A stretch of DNA of 64,000 bases from Hymenobacter busanensis (GCF_008727865.1 NZ_VTWU01000006.1:1-64000); one strand, 5' to 3'; positions 17,327 to 25,910 are shown, counted from the stretch's first letter. Translations and numbers: made by a program. Notes: generated by a model not told the origin, from the letters alone.

Positions 17327-17371
17327 CGCCGAAAGCCCCGCCTAACGACATGTTAGGCGGGGCTTTCGGCG
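17327..17371. terminator. Bidirectional terminator
   Basis: A perfect 20-base stem (CGCCGAAAGCCCCGCCTAAC with its complement) and loop GACAT lies between a forward hypothetical gene and a reverse lipoprotein gene. Confidence 0.88.
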
Positions 17372-17404
17372 TCTATCATCTGAGAGTTTCAGATGCGCTT
17401 ACCC

Positions 17405-17578
17405 TTATTTGATAGCGTTGGGATTGGTGCTCTGCGCTTCGCGGTAGCCCTCTGGGCGGTGGTTGCGCTTGTAGGCAGCGTCAGCGTTGGGGTCGTTCTC
17501 GGCATTGGGAGCAGGCGAGCATGACGTGGCCAGCGCAGAAACCCAAGCAAACATAGCGAGCAGGCAAATCTTCTTCAT
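17405..17578 (-). CDS. Small lipoprotein (57 residues)
   Basis: The reading frame starts at ATG 17578 and gives MKKICLLAMFAWVSALATSC, then SPAPNAENDP and a charged tail ending TNPNAIK. The N-terminus is a signal peptide; the Cys at residue 20 after ALATS fits a lipoprotein signal, though the -3 position is Ala. It has an excellent near-leaderless promoter and a terminator, which makes it a real gene despite its size. Function unknown. Confidence 0.8.
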   Translation of the reverse strand: MKKICLLAMFAWVSALATSCSPAPNAENDPNADAAYKRNHRPEGYREAQSTNPNAIK

Positions 17579-17582
17579 GGCT

Positions 17583-17590
17583 CAAAGGTA
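17583..17590 (-). promoter_or_regulatory. Near-leaderless promoter of the small lipoprotein gene
   Basis: TACCTTTG on the minus strand, with TTG 20 bases further upstream. The -7 element ends only four bases before the ATG, so transcription should start at or very near the start codon. Confidence 0.8.
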
Positions 17591-18253
17591 AGCAGGGTAG
17601 CGGTATTCACCAATTCGCGAAGCAGCCGTAAAGAACGAGAAGAACAACTTGCTGATAAGTTCAAACCTATTTTCGATTCTACCACATGCTTCTTTTTGTA
17701 AACCTAAAGCACAAAACTTTACTCAACACATTCATTCAAATCCGCTGAGACGAATGCTAAAGAGCGTGAAGGAAAATCGGCTAACTGAGCAAAGCAAACA
17801 GTTTACATTTACACACATGCACAAAATCTTGCTAAAGTCTGTAGCAGTATTACGCAGCTCCCAACTATGAATTTATTGATAGAAGCCTCAGATATTGTTT
17901 TTAGTATTCCTTCTTCGGACACACTCTTAACACTCTCTTCGGCTTAAGTTCTTTCCTGGTGCATTATTTATAATTATTTGCTTTTACACACGGCCTCGCA
18001 TATGCAAAAATTTACTATAATAAAGGATTCAAGTATCATCAGTATTCATATTGATTTATAGTTACTTAACCAGCAAAAAACCATTCCTTCACACAAACAT
18101 AATACAGAAGAACCGATTTTAACAATTAGCAGCTAACAAGCCCCTATTCTTCAGGGCAAGTAGAGTGTCTACTACCTCCCTAGATGATTAGATGCACGAC
18201 TGAATGCATATCAAACAAGGATTGCACTTAAGACCTCCGGTCCTTCATCAATG
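17591..18253. other. AT-rich intergenic region, 663 bases
   Basis: Lower GC than the flanks. It holds no convincing gene; the only sizable reading frame (73 codons at 17649) has no homology-like features. It contains TTTACACACATGCACAAA at 17808-17825, similar to the palindrome at 16592. A GTTTACAAA-type site occurs near 17694 on the minus strand. It may be the remnant of a lost gene or the site of a regulatory RNA; no structure stands out. Confidence 0.5.
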
Positions 18254-18862
18254 CTATAGAGGCTCCTCAGACGGAGAATAATCACTGAACGTGCCGTCGC
18301 TATAGAAAATGACGACTCGCCTGACTCTTTTGGGTACCTGGGCTACAGCAGGCGCTTTTGATTCAACGCTTGGTGAGCTTTGGGCATGTGGTGCTGGCGG
18401 TGGTGGCGTTGTAAAGCTCGTTTCTAGGCCCTGGTTTGACTCGGGAGGAAAGGAGGCTTGTGTGGCCTGCACATTCTGCTCTGACGTCAACACAGGCACA
18501 CTTGCTGTAGCTCGTTTGGCACCATCCCTTCTTTGAGGCTTGCTGCCTTCTTGCACCTTACTATTGCGCGCATCCAGGGCCTGCTCAGGTCTGTGCACCT
18601 CAGATGGGTTTGTGGGGGATGCCGCATCTATACTGGCATCGACTGGCAGCACCTGAACGGCCATTTGCCCCTGCCCAGTAAGCAGCCACGCCATCGACAG
18701 GTCTGGAAAAGCCGCTATGATCTTTTGGACTACTTCTAAGCTGGGCTTGTTTCGGCCACTCAGGATGTGACTTACAATGGGGCGTGCTACGCCAATCGTG
18801 TCTGCGAACTGTGTAGGAGAAAGTTGGCGTGCCTGCAAAAGCTGCCGAATCCGGTCTACCAT
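18254..18862 (-). CDS. XRE-family helix-turn-helix regulator with Ser/Pro-rich linker
   Basis: The 202-residue product has an N-terminal HTH of the Cro/C1 type (about 1-65) with LSPTQFADTIGVARPIVSHI and LSGRNKPSLEVVQKI. A long disordered linker rich in Pro, Ser, Gln and Ala covers about 75-175. A short conserved-looking C-terminus reads VRRVVIFYSDGTFSDYSP. It probably binds DNA as a dimer. TTTACAAA sequences cluster upstream and may be its operators, which would mean autoregulation. The C-terminal peptide occurs in related Bacteroidota regulators, as I recall; its role is unknown. Confidence 0.85.
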   Translation of the reverse strand: MVDRIRQLLQARQLSPTQFADTIGVARPIVSHILSGRNKPSLEVVQKIIAAFPDLSMAWLLTGQGQMAVQVLPVDASIDAASPTNPSEVHRPEQALDARNSKVQEGSKPQRRDGAKRATASVPVLTSEQNVQATQASFPPESNQGLETSFTTPPPPAPHAQSSPSVESKAPAVAQVPKRVRRVVIFYSDGTFSDYSPSEEPL

Positions 18863-18879
18863 AGTTTTGAAAGTGGTTG

Positions 18880-18979
18880 TTTACAAAACTACATAACAAT
18901 GATACGTGCCCGGTTGCTGAAACTATATTTTATATTTAATTTACAAATGGTACATGATGATTGTTCTTTTATTTACAAA
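18880..18979. promoter_or_regulatory. Cluster of three TTTACAAA sites upstream of the XRE gene
   Basis: Identical TTTACAAA octamers at 18880-18887, 18940-18947 and 18972-18979, spaced 60 and 32 bases start to start, about six and three helical turns. The first lies 18 bases before the regulator's start codon. Same-face spacing suggests operators, but the region is AT-rich. Confidence 0.4.
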
Positions 18980-19095
18980 GTGCATATAGAATACATTTGT
19001 TAAACAGCGCTTGACACCAACGCTTGCACGCAGGAAACGTAACATGCTTAAAGGCATAGTTATTGTTCCTCCCTGCCGACTTATGGTGTAAGGGT

Positions 19096-19170
19096 GGGCA
19101 AGCCAATAAATGAGCAAGGCCCCTTTCCTCTTGTTGAGGAAAGGGGCCTTGCTCATTTATTGGCTTGCCC
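19096..19170. repeat. Very long perfect inverted repeat (35-base arms)
   Basis: GGGCAAGCCAATAAATGAGC and the next 15 bases (19096-19130) are repeated as an exact complement at 19136-19170 around the loop TTGTT. It lies just downstream of the L,D-transpeptidase stop codon and may terminate it. It is about twice as long as the other hairpins here and has no T-tract immediately after it. Confidence 0.93.
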
Positions 19171-19226
19171 GAAAGAGTAGTCGGAACTAGAAACGGTATT
19201 TATCCCTGGTAATGGTCAGTACCAAA

Positions 19227-21011
19227 TCAGGTGCTGAAATACTCTTTAGCCAATGCCTTGTCGTGACCGTAAATGTCGTCGCGGAAATGAACGTTGCCCG
19301 CGTCGTCAACCCAAGCGGTGAAATACACCAGATAGACCGGTAGCTTTTCCGGCAGGCTCACGTATTGCTCTTGCCGACCGGCCACCGTTTCTTGAATCTT
19401 GGTGGCGTCCCACCCGGGCTTGTTGCGCAGTAAGTACTCGGCAAGCTCCATTGGTTTTTCTACCCGCACACACCCGTGACTAAAGCCCCGCTTGGCTTGG
19501 CTGAAAAGTTCGTGGTGCGGAGTGTCGTGCAGGTACACGTCGTTGGAATTCGGGAAAATGAACTTGACGTTGCCCAAGTCGTTTTCCGGACCGGGCCGCC
19601 GACGAAGAGTATACTTCCACGTCTTGTCGGTAAGATTCGCCCAATCGATACTAGTGGGGTCGACGGGCGTGGCTTTGGCCCCGGAGCCCTTAACCACTTC
19701 CATGTCGAGCCGGTCAAGCGTGCCCACAGGGTCGCGCGTGAGACCCGGGCGCATTTCCTTGTCGATGATACTGAACGGAACGTTCCAGTACGGGGCCAGT
19801 ACCACGTATTCCATCCGGTCGCTAAAGACCGGCGTTGCGTTGAGCGTCTTGCCCACAATGACGCGCATGGTCATAACCTCCCGGTTGTTTTCGACCACGT
19901 GCAGCTTGTAGTCGGGGATGTTGACCAACAGGTAGCTCGGTTCAAACTTCTTCGGAATCCAGCGCCACCGCTCCATGTTGAGGATGAGCTGATCGATGCG
20001 TTGCTGCAGGGGTACGTTGAGCAGCCGCAGCGTTTCGGGGCCAATGCTGCCATCGGCCTTTAGCCCGTTCTGCTCCTGAAAAGCCTTCACCGCAGCCACC
20101 AAATCGGCGTCGTACTTGTGCGATTCGCGAGGGGCTGCAGCTGTAGCGGGCTGCCCCGGTTTGGTCGGAGCGGGCGCTGCTGGGGCCGTCAGCACGGCGG
20201 AGTTGGGCGTGCCATCGGCGTTGAAGCCGAGCAGCCGCCGGCGTAGGGCCGGAACGATTACGGACGAGTCGCCGGGACGCAAGCCTTTGCCTTTGATAGC
20301 CGGCACCTGTACCCAGCCGCCGTTCCGCTGCATGCTTCGGAAGCGGGCCAAGGCGTCGCGCAGGTGGTCGTATTCAGGGTGCAGAGGCTCGAACTCGTAG
20401 TACGGGTAGGTACTTTCCCGTTCCTGGAGAATGGTCATGAGCGCCTTGTGCAACTTGATTTTGTTGCGTTTGACGTTCCAATCGATGTTCTTGACCTCCC
20501 TTGGGTTGACTGTACCGCGGTAAAAATCGTCGGCCCAGTTGAAGTACGTGGCCGAAAGGGCTACGTCAATTTCCTTTTCCAGCGCATTGCGCTGAGTGGT
20601 GTCGGCTGCATCCTTGAGCTTGGCCAGGAGCGGTCCAAAATCAATGACCTTATAATCTTTGGGGTCGAGGCCTTCCTTGCCGGCTTGGTTAATCACGCCC
20701 AACATCCGTTCGGCATGCGGTAACAGCTCGTGGTTGCGGAACCAGCCCAAGCGGCCTTCCCGCTCCTTGTAGAATTTTTTACCCCAGTCGATTTCGTCCT
20801 TGAAAGCGGGGTTGGCAGCCATGTACTTCTGCACGTACACGGTATCGATAAGCGGCTGGGCTCCGCCGAGCTTTTTGCCGGGCAGAATGCCTGCAGCGGC
20901 GTTCTGTACTTTGTCTTGCTGCTCCTGGCTGCACGCACTCGTGACCAGCAGCAGGCAACACACCAGCCACAGCAGCGAAGAGAGAAAAACGGATTGAACC
21001 GAGGACTTCAT
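19227..21011 (-). CDS. L,D-transpeptidase, YcbB/LdtD-like, exported
   Basis: Forms 3-3 cross-links in peptidoglycan, or attaches proteins to it. The 594-residue product starts with a signal or lipoprotein-like sequence (hydrophobic VFLSSLLWLVCCLLLVTSAC). A YcbB-type scaffold domain (about 60-250) follows, and a peptidoglycan-binding domain (DADLVAAVKAFQEQNGLKAD, about 310-345). The C-terminal YkuD domain has the SHGCVRV motif with catalytic Cys514 and a preceding His. The Cys at the end of the hydrophobic segment suggests a lipid anchor. Start MKSSVQSVFL is chosen over an upstream Met because it gives the signal sequence. It is divergent from the aminopeptidase gene. Confidence 0.9.
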   Translation of the reverse strand: MKSSVQSVFLSSLLWLVCCLLLVTSACSQEQQDKVQNAAAGILPGKKLGGAQPLIDTVYVQKYMAANPAFKDEIDWGKKFYKEREGRLGWFRNHELLPHAERMLGVINQAGKEGLDPKDYKVIDFGPLLAKLKDAADTTQRNALEKEIDVALSATYFNWADDFYRGTVNPREVKNIDWNVKRNKIKLHKALMTILQERESTYPYYEFEPLHPEYDHLRDALARFRSMQRNGGWVQVPAIKGKGLRPGDSSVIVPALRRRLLGFNADGTPNSAVLTAPAAPAPTKPGQPATAAAPRESHKYDADLVAAVKAFQEQNGLKADGSIGPETLRLLNVPLQQRIDQLILNMERWRWIPKKFEPSYLLVNIPDYKLHVVENNREVMTMRVIVGKTLNATPVFSDRMEYVVLAPYWNVPFSIIDKEMRPGLTRDPVGTLDRLDMEVVKGSGAKATPVDPTSIDWANLTDKTWKYTLRRRPGPENDLGNVKFIFPNSNDVYLHDTPHHELFSQAKRGFSHGCVRVEKPMELAEYLLRNKPGWDATKIQETVAGRQEQYVSLPEKLPVYLVYFTAWVDDAGNVHFRDDIYGHDKALAKEYFST

Positions 21012-21396
21012 TAGGAGAAAGAGGTGGAAACAACAGGTTTGCCTGCCAGCAGATGGCATCCCAAAAACTTGAGTCGCCGGCAAGGTTGCCTACTTGTACT
21101 ACAACGCCCTTCGGCAGGTTGCCTGGGGCCGCATTGCGCCACACCGCAAGATACTCGGAATTGGTGGGGCATGAAAACATTCCTAAATAGATATACACGC
21201 CCTTAAGATCATCCATTAAAGCCGGCGGAGATACTTTCAACCCCTAGCGAAATTGTCCGTTTGCCGGTTTAAGACCTCGCGCTTGGGGCTACTTTCTGCC
21301 ACACTCGTAGAAGCCAGCTCCCAACCTCGGCGGCTATATTTGCCCGCGCCGGTGGACCACGCCTCCGTTTCATTCACTTTCCCACTCCTTATATAT
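21012..21396. other. Divergent intergenic region, 385 bases
   Basis: It separates the L,D-transpeptidase and aminopeptidase genes and should hold both promoters. A -7 element for the rightward gene is at 21335-21342. No clear element is seen for the leftward gene, and no RNA gene or repeat. Confidence 0.5.
21335..21342 (+). promoter_or_regulatory. -7 element of the M1 aminopeptidase gene
   Basis: TATATTTG matches TAnnTTTG, 55 bases before the start codon. No -33 TTG at standard spacing is seen. Confidence 0.55.
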
Positions 21397-23190
21397 ATGT
21401 CTGCTCCGCTCCTGGCTACCGATCCGCACAGCTGTGCTCGTCCTGCCGAGGCCGTCGTTCGCCACCTTAGCCTCAACCTGACGGTGGATTTTGCTGGCCG
21501 CACGCTGCACGGCGAAGCGGCTTGGCAGGTAGAGGTGCAGCCCGGCACCACGGAACTGTGGCTCGACACCCGCGACTTGCACATCGAAGCCGTGCTGCTG
21601 AACGGCGCCTCCCCCACGGATTTTACCCTGGGGGAATCGGATGCGGTGCTGGGCCAGTCGCTGCGCATTGCACTGCAGCCCGACACCCACACCGTGACGC
21701 TTCGCTACCGCACGTCGCCGGAAGCGGCCGCGCTGCAGTGGCTGACGCCCGAGCAGACGGCGGGCAAAACCCATCCGTTTCTGTTCACCCAGTCGCAAGC
21801 CATTTTGGCCCGCACCTGGATACCGTGCCAAGATTCGCCGGGCGTCCGCTTTACCTACGAAGCCCGCGTGCAAGTACCCGGCGAGCTGCTCGCCCTGATG
21901 AGCGCCGAAAACCCGCAGGCGCTAAATACCACCGGCAGCTACTCGTTCCGCATGCCGCAGCCCGTTCCCTCCTACCTCATGGCGCTGGCCGTGGGGAACC
22001 TGGAGTTTGCTGCGCTTAGCGGCCGCACCGGCATCTATGCCGAGCCGACGACGCTGCCAGCAGCCACGCACGAGTTTGCCGATTTGGAAAACATGGTGGC
22101 CGCAGCTGAAAAGCTGTATGGTCCCTACCGCTGGGAACGGTACGATTTGCTGGTGCTGCCGCCTTCCTTCCCGTTTGGTGGAATGGAAAACCCGCGGCTC
22201 ACGTTTGTGACGCCCACCATCTTGGCCGGTGACCGGAGCCTGACCAGCCTGGTAGCTCACGAACTAGCCCACTCGTGGTCGGGCAACCTGGTGACCAATG
22301 CGACCTGGAACGACTTCTGGCTGAACGAGGGCTTTACGGTGTACTTCGAGCGGCGCATTATGGAAAGCTTGTACGGCCGACCCTATGCCGATATGTTGCA
22401 GGTACTCGGCCAAACCGGCCTGCACCATACCGTCGAAGAACTCGGCCGCACCAGCCCCGATACCCACCTGCACCTGAACCTTGCCGGCCGCGACCCCGAC
22501 GAAGGCCTCAACGAAATTGCCTACGAGAAAGGCAACTACCTCCTGCTGACTTTGGAAAGCGTGGTCGGCCGCGAAAGGCTCGATGCATTCATCACCCGCT
22601 ACTTCAGCACCCACGCCTTCCAGTCGATGGATACCGCAACGTTTATCCAGTACCTGCGGCGCGAACTGCTCGACCAGGTTCCGGGCGCCGAAGAGCAAAT
22701 TCAACTCGACCGGTGGATCAACGCGCCGGGCGTACCCGAGGTGGGGCCGGCGGTTTCCTCTGAGCGTTTTGGCCAGGTAGAAGCCGCACTGCAGGCGTGG
22801 CGGCACGGTGCCGCGCCCGCGTCGCTCGAAACGGCGGCGTGGAGCAGCCACGAGTGGGTGCACTTTCTGCACGGCCTGCCCGAGCAAATTCAGCCCGAGC
22901 AGCTAGAGGCCCTCGATCAGGCGTTCGACTTTACCCATTCCGGCAACTCCGAAATACTGGCGGCGTGGTTTCCGCTCACTATCCGGGCGGGCTATGCACC
23001 CGCCGACGAAGCCCTGCAACAATTCTTGACCCGCGTGGGCCGGCGGAAGTTTCTGACCCCTCTCTACAAAGCGTTGCTGGCCACGCCCAACGGCGCCGAG
23101 CGCGCCCGCCGCATCTATGCCCAGGCCCGCCCCAACTATCATTCGGTGGCCACCAGTACTTTCGACACCCTAGTGGGCCGTCCTGCGTAA
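21397..23190 (+). CDS. M1-family zinc aminopeptidase, leukotriene-A4-hydrolase-like
   Basis: Removes N-terminal residues from peptides. The 597-residue product has GGMEN at 261-265 (exopeptidase motif), the zinc site HELAH at 288-292 with the third ligand Glu311 (NEGFT), and a C-terminal helical domain (about 450-597) of the leukotriene-A4-hydrolase kind. There is no signal peptide, so it is likely cytoplasmic. The ATG at 21397 (MSAPLLATD) is chosen because 48 upstream in-frame residues overlap the promoter. It is a single-gene unit. Confidence 0.92.
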   Translation: MSAPLLATDPHSCARPAEAVVRHLSLNLTVDFAGRTLHGEAAWQVEVQPGTTELWLDTRDLHIEAVLLNGASPTDFTLGESDAVLGQSLRIALQPDTHTVTLRYRTSPEAAALQWLTPEQTAGKTHPFLFTQSQAILARTWIPCQDSPGVRFTYEARVQVPGELLALMSAENPQALNTTGSYSFRMPQPVPSYLMALAVGNLEFAALSGRTGIYAEPTTLPAATHEFADLENMVAAAEKLYGPYRWERYDLLVLPPSFPFGGMENPRLTFVTPTILAGDRSLTSLVAHELAHSWSGNLVTNATWNDFWLNEGFTVYFERRIMESLYGRPYADMLQVLGQTGLHHTVEELGRTSPDTHLHLNLAGRDPDEGLNEIAYEKGNYLLLTLESVVGRERLDAFITRYFSTHAFQSMDTATFIQYLRRELLDQVPGAEEQIQLDRWINAPGVPEVGPAVSSERFGQVEAALQAWRHGAAPASLETAAWSSHEWVHFLHGLPEQIQPEQLEALDQAFDFTHSGNSEILAAWFPLTIRAGYAPADEALQQFLTRVGRRKFLTPLYKALLATPNGAERARRIYAQARPNYHSVATSTFDTLVGRPA

Positions 23191-23287
23191 GCCCCAATAC
23201 CAAGCCCACGCGGCAAAGCTGGCCCGGGTATTGCTTGCCATTGCCCTTCTGTTTTCCTGATTTACCACCCCTGATTTCACTTCATCG

Positions 23288-24211
23288 TTGAGCGCACAGA
23301 AACCCCTGGGGAAGCTGATTGCCGTTGGCGGCAACGAAGACAAGGGCACCCATCCCAACCCGCGCAAGCGGAAGAAATACTACCTCAACTTTTTTGAGTT
23401 GGGAATTCTCAAACGTATCGTGCTGGAAAGCGGCCACACCAACCCGCGCATCGAGGTCATTACCACGGCCTCCATGATTCCGCACGAAGTCGGGCCCATC
23501 TACGTCAGCTCATTTGGCATGCTCAATTGCCTGAACGTGGGCGTGATGGATATTCGCGTGCCCGAAGACACCGATCAGCCCGAGTACCTGGAGCGCCTGG
23601 CCCAGACCGACATCGTCATGTTTTCGGGCGGCGACCAGTCCCGCCTCAAGCAGATGTTCGGCGACACCAAGTTCCTGCGCCTGCTTACCGAGCGCTACGT
23701 GAACGAGCCCAACTTCGTCATTGCCGGCACCAGCGCCGGGGCCATGGCCATGTCGCACATCATGATTCGCGGGGGCTCGGTACCCGATGCCCTCATGAAA
23801 GGGGCCGTGCGCATGGGCACCGGCCTGAGCCTGAACCGGCACACGGTCATCGACTCACACTTTGTGAAGCGCGGCCGCTTTGGTCGCCTCATCGAGGCGG
23901 TGAGTCTGCACCCCAAGCTCATCGGCATTGGCTTGGGCGAAGACACCGGCGTGCTCATCACCGACGGCAACCTGGTGGAAACCATTGGCTCGAACTTGGT
24001 CATCATCATCGACGGGCACAACATCCAGCACAACAACGCCGCGGCCGCGGCCAAGGGCACGGCCCTCTCCATCGAGAACATGACGCTGCACGTGCTGGCC
24101 AAAGGCAACGTGTACGACATTCAGGAACGCCGATTTTTCGTCGACAAGCGTACCCACGACGAGGCCTTGGCCGCCCGCCCCGACTCGCTCGAAACCCAAC
24201 CGGCAACGTAG
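23288..24211 (+). CDS. cphB: Cyanophycinase
   Basis: A serine peptidase of family S51 that cuts cyanophycin (arginine-aspartate polymer) to beta-Asp-Arg dipeptides. The 307-residue product contains GGDQ at 114-117 and the nucleophile Ser149 in GTSAGAMA. DSHF at 189-192 is the other active-site segment typical of the family. It has no signal peptide. The start is a TTG (MSAQKPLGK), since no ATG or GTG occurs near the conserved N-terminus. It faces the isoaspartyl peptidase gene, which would split the dipeptides; no cyanophycin synthetase is in the window. Confidence 0.93.
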   Translation: MSAQKPLGKLIAVGGNEDKGTHPNPRKRKKYYLNFFELGILKRIVLESGHTNPRIEVITTASMIPHEVGPIYVSSFGMLNCLNVGVMDIRVPEDTDQPEYLERLAQTDIVMFSGGDQSRLKQMFGDTKFLRLLTERYVNEPNFVIAGTSAGAMAMSHIMIRGGSVPDALMKGAVRMGTGLSLNRHTVIDSHFVKRGRFGRLIEAVSLHPKLIGIGLGEDTGVLITDGNLVETIGSNLVIIIDGHNIQHNNAAAAAKGTALSIENMTLHVLAKGNVYDIQERRFFVDKRTHDEALAARPDSLETQPAT

Positions 24212-24241
24212 CACCTACTCCTTATTATATAGGGTGCAGAA

Positions 24242-24275
24242 AAACGGCCGGGCTTCCCATGAAGTCCGGCCGTTT
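24242..24275. terminator. Terminator between cyanophycinase and isoaspartyl peptidase
   Basis: Stem AAACGGCCGGxCTT with its complement, loop CCCATG, one mismatch. A and T runs flank it, so it can serve both convergent genes. Confidence 0.88.
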
Positions 24276-24296
24276 GCGTTGGGATGCGGGCACTTA

Positions 24297-25277
24297 CTAT
24301 TCCTCCTTGTAAATACCCACAAACAGCGGCGAACTACTGCTGATGCTGGCGCGGTACATTCCCTCCGAGTTGAACGGCAGCGCAATGTTGCCGGCGGCAT
24401 CCACGGCTACCAGTCCGCCTTCGCCGCCCACGGGCGCAAGCTTCTCGTGCACTACTACCCGACAGGCTTCCTGCAGACTCAGCCCGCGGTACTCCATCAG
24501 GCAGGCAATGTCGTGGGCCACCACGGCCCGCATGAAATATTCGCCGTGGCCGGTGCAGCTGATGGCGCAGGTACGGTCGTCGGCCCACGTTCCGGCACCG
24601 ATGATGGGCGAGTCGCCGATACGGGAGTAACGCTTGTTGGTCATGCCACCGGTGGAGGTGGCGGCGGCCAGGTGCCCGTGTACGTCGCGGGCCACCGCGC
24701 CCACCGTTCCCATTTTCTTCTTGGGGTCTTCGTCGAACGGCACGGGCTCTTCCAGCGGCGGCACGGGTGCGTCCTGGCTATGGTCGAGGCGCACTTGCCC
24801 ACTTTGCAAGGCTTCCTGCAACTGCGCGTAGCGGTGTTCGGTGAAAAAATACTCGGCCGGCTGGGTGGGCAGGCCATGCTCCCGCGCAAACTCTTCGACG
24901 CCCGGCCAGGCAAGCAGCACATGTTCGGAGCGCTCCATAACGAGGCGTGCCGCCTGGATGGGGTTTTGTAGGCTGCGTACTCCCGTAATGGCGCCGGCGC
25001 GGCCCGTCCGCCCGTCCATCAGGGAGGCGTCCATCTCGTGGTGGCCTTCGTGGGTAAACACAGCTCCGCGGCCCGCGTTGAACAAGGGGCAATTTTCGAG
25101 TACCACCACTGTGGCTTCTACCGCATCGAGGGCCGAGGCGCCTTGGCGCAGCAGCGCCGCGCCGGCTTGCAGGGCGTCGTGCAGGGCTTGGCGGTAGTCG
25201 CGCTCGGCGGAAGCCGAGAGCAAGTGGCGGGCGATGGTGCCGGCACCACCGTGCAGGGCAAGAGCAAAATCGGGCAT
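24297..25277 (-). CDS. iaaA: Isoaspartyl peptidase / type III L-asparaginase
   Basis: An Ntn-hydrolase that cleaves beta-aspartyl dipeptides such as beta-Asp-Arg and can hydrolyse asparagine. The 326-residue precursor is expected to cut itself before Thr191 in KKMGTVGAVA, giving the nucleophile. NAGRGAVFT and MTNKRYSRIGDSPIIGAGTW are further family blocks. It lies convergent to the cyanophycinase gene, which produces its likely substrate. No signal peptide. Confidence 0.93.
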   Translation of the reverse strand: MPDFALALHGGAGTIARHLLSASAERDYRQALHDALQAGAALLRQGASALDAVEATVVVLENCPLFNAGRGAVFTHEGHHEMDASLMDGRTGRAGAITGVRSLQNPIQAARLVMERSEHVLLAWPGVEEFAREHGLPTQPAEYFFTEHRYAQLQEALQSGQVRLDHSQDAPVPPLEEPVPFDEDPKKKMGTVGAVARDVHGHLAAATSTGGMTNKRYSRIGDSPIIGAGTWADDRTCAISCTGHGEYFMRAVVAHDIACLMEYRGLSLQEACRVVVHEKLAPVGGEGGLVAVDAAGNIALPFNSEGMYRASISSSSPLFVGIYKEE

Positions 25278-25423
25278 GAAACAAGTACGGGATTGGCAGG
25301 CAAAAGTACAGCAGCGGCACCGGATGAAACCGATTTGGCACGGTGTGAAAAAGCAAGTAGCTGCTGCCGAAGCATAAGCCTGAAATGAGCCGCTGCGGGC
25401 CTACGACGGGGAATTATTTTTCG

Positions 25424-25431
25424 TAGATTTG
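25424..25431 (+). promoter_or_regulatory. -7 element of the DUF3127 gene
   Basis: TAGATTTG matches TAnnTTTG and lies 34 bases before the ATG. No good -33 TTG is seen. Confidence 0.6.
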
Positions 25432-25464
25432 GCTTACTCATTCTTCAACAACACCCCTCTCATT

Positions 25465-25881
25465 ATGGCTTACGAAGCTACCGGCCGCCTGCACGACATC
25501 ATGGACGAACAGCAGGTGAGCGAGAAATTCCGCAAACGCGAATTCGTGCTAGAGGTCATTGATGGCCAATATCCTGAGCATATCAAGTTTCAGCTCGTGC
25601 AAGACAAGACCGCGCTGATTGATCAATACAAGGTTGGTGACGAAGTGAAAGTGCAGTTCAACCTGCGCGGCCGTGGCTTCAACAAAAACGGCCAGATGCT
25701 GTACTTCACCAACCTCGAAGCCTGGCGCATCGAGGCAGCTGCGGGCGGTGCCTCAGCCGGCGGCAACCAAGGCGGCTACGCGGCCCCGGCGGCCAACCAA
25801 AACGCCAACCTGCGCCGCGACGCTCAACCTTCGCGCCCAGCCCCCATTGCTTCGGACGACGACAACGACCTGCCGTTCTAA
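25465..25881 (+). CDS. DUF3127 protein with SSB-like acidic tip
   Basis: The 138-residue product belongs to the Bacteroidota family DUF3127, likely an OB-fold domain (about 1-88; KREFVLEVIDGQYPEHIKFQ, GDEVKVQFNLRGRG). A Gly/Ala/Gln/Asn-rich linker follows and a C-terminus ending SDDDNDLPF. That ending mirrors the acidic tip of single-stranded DNA-binding protein (DDDIPF), which docks DNA-repair partners. Role in DNA metabolism is an inference from this tail and fold. Start MAYEATGRL follows the family. Confidence 0.88.
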   Translation: MAYEATGRLHDIMDEQQVSEKFRKREFVLEVIDGQYPEHIKFQLVQDKTALIDQYKVGDEVKVQFNLRGRGFNKNGQMLYFTNLEAWRIEAAAGGASAGGNQGGYAAPAANQNANLRRDAQPSRPAPIASDDDNDLPF

Positions 25882-25910
25882 TTCCCGGCAATCAACCGTT
25901 CTGCCCTATT

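Noticed and set aside
17649-17870. 73-codon plus-strand frame in the AT-rich gap
   Set aside because: No promoter, no domain, composition of random AT-rich DNA.
18941-19156. 71-codon minus-strand frame upstream of the XRE regulator
   Set aside because: It runs into the 75-base inverted repeat and covers the TTTACAAA sites; looks fortuitous.
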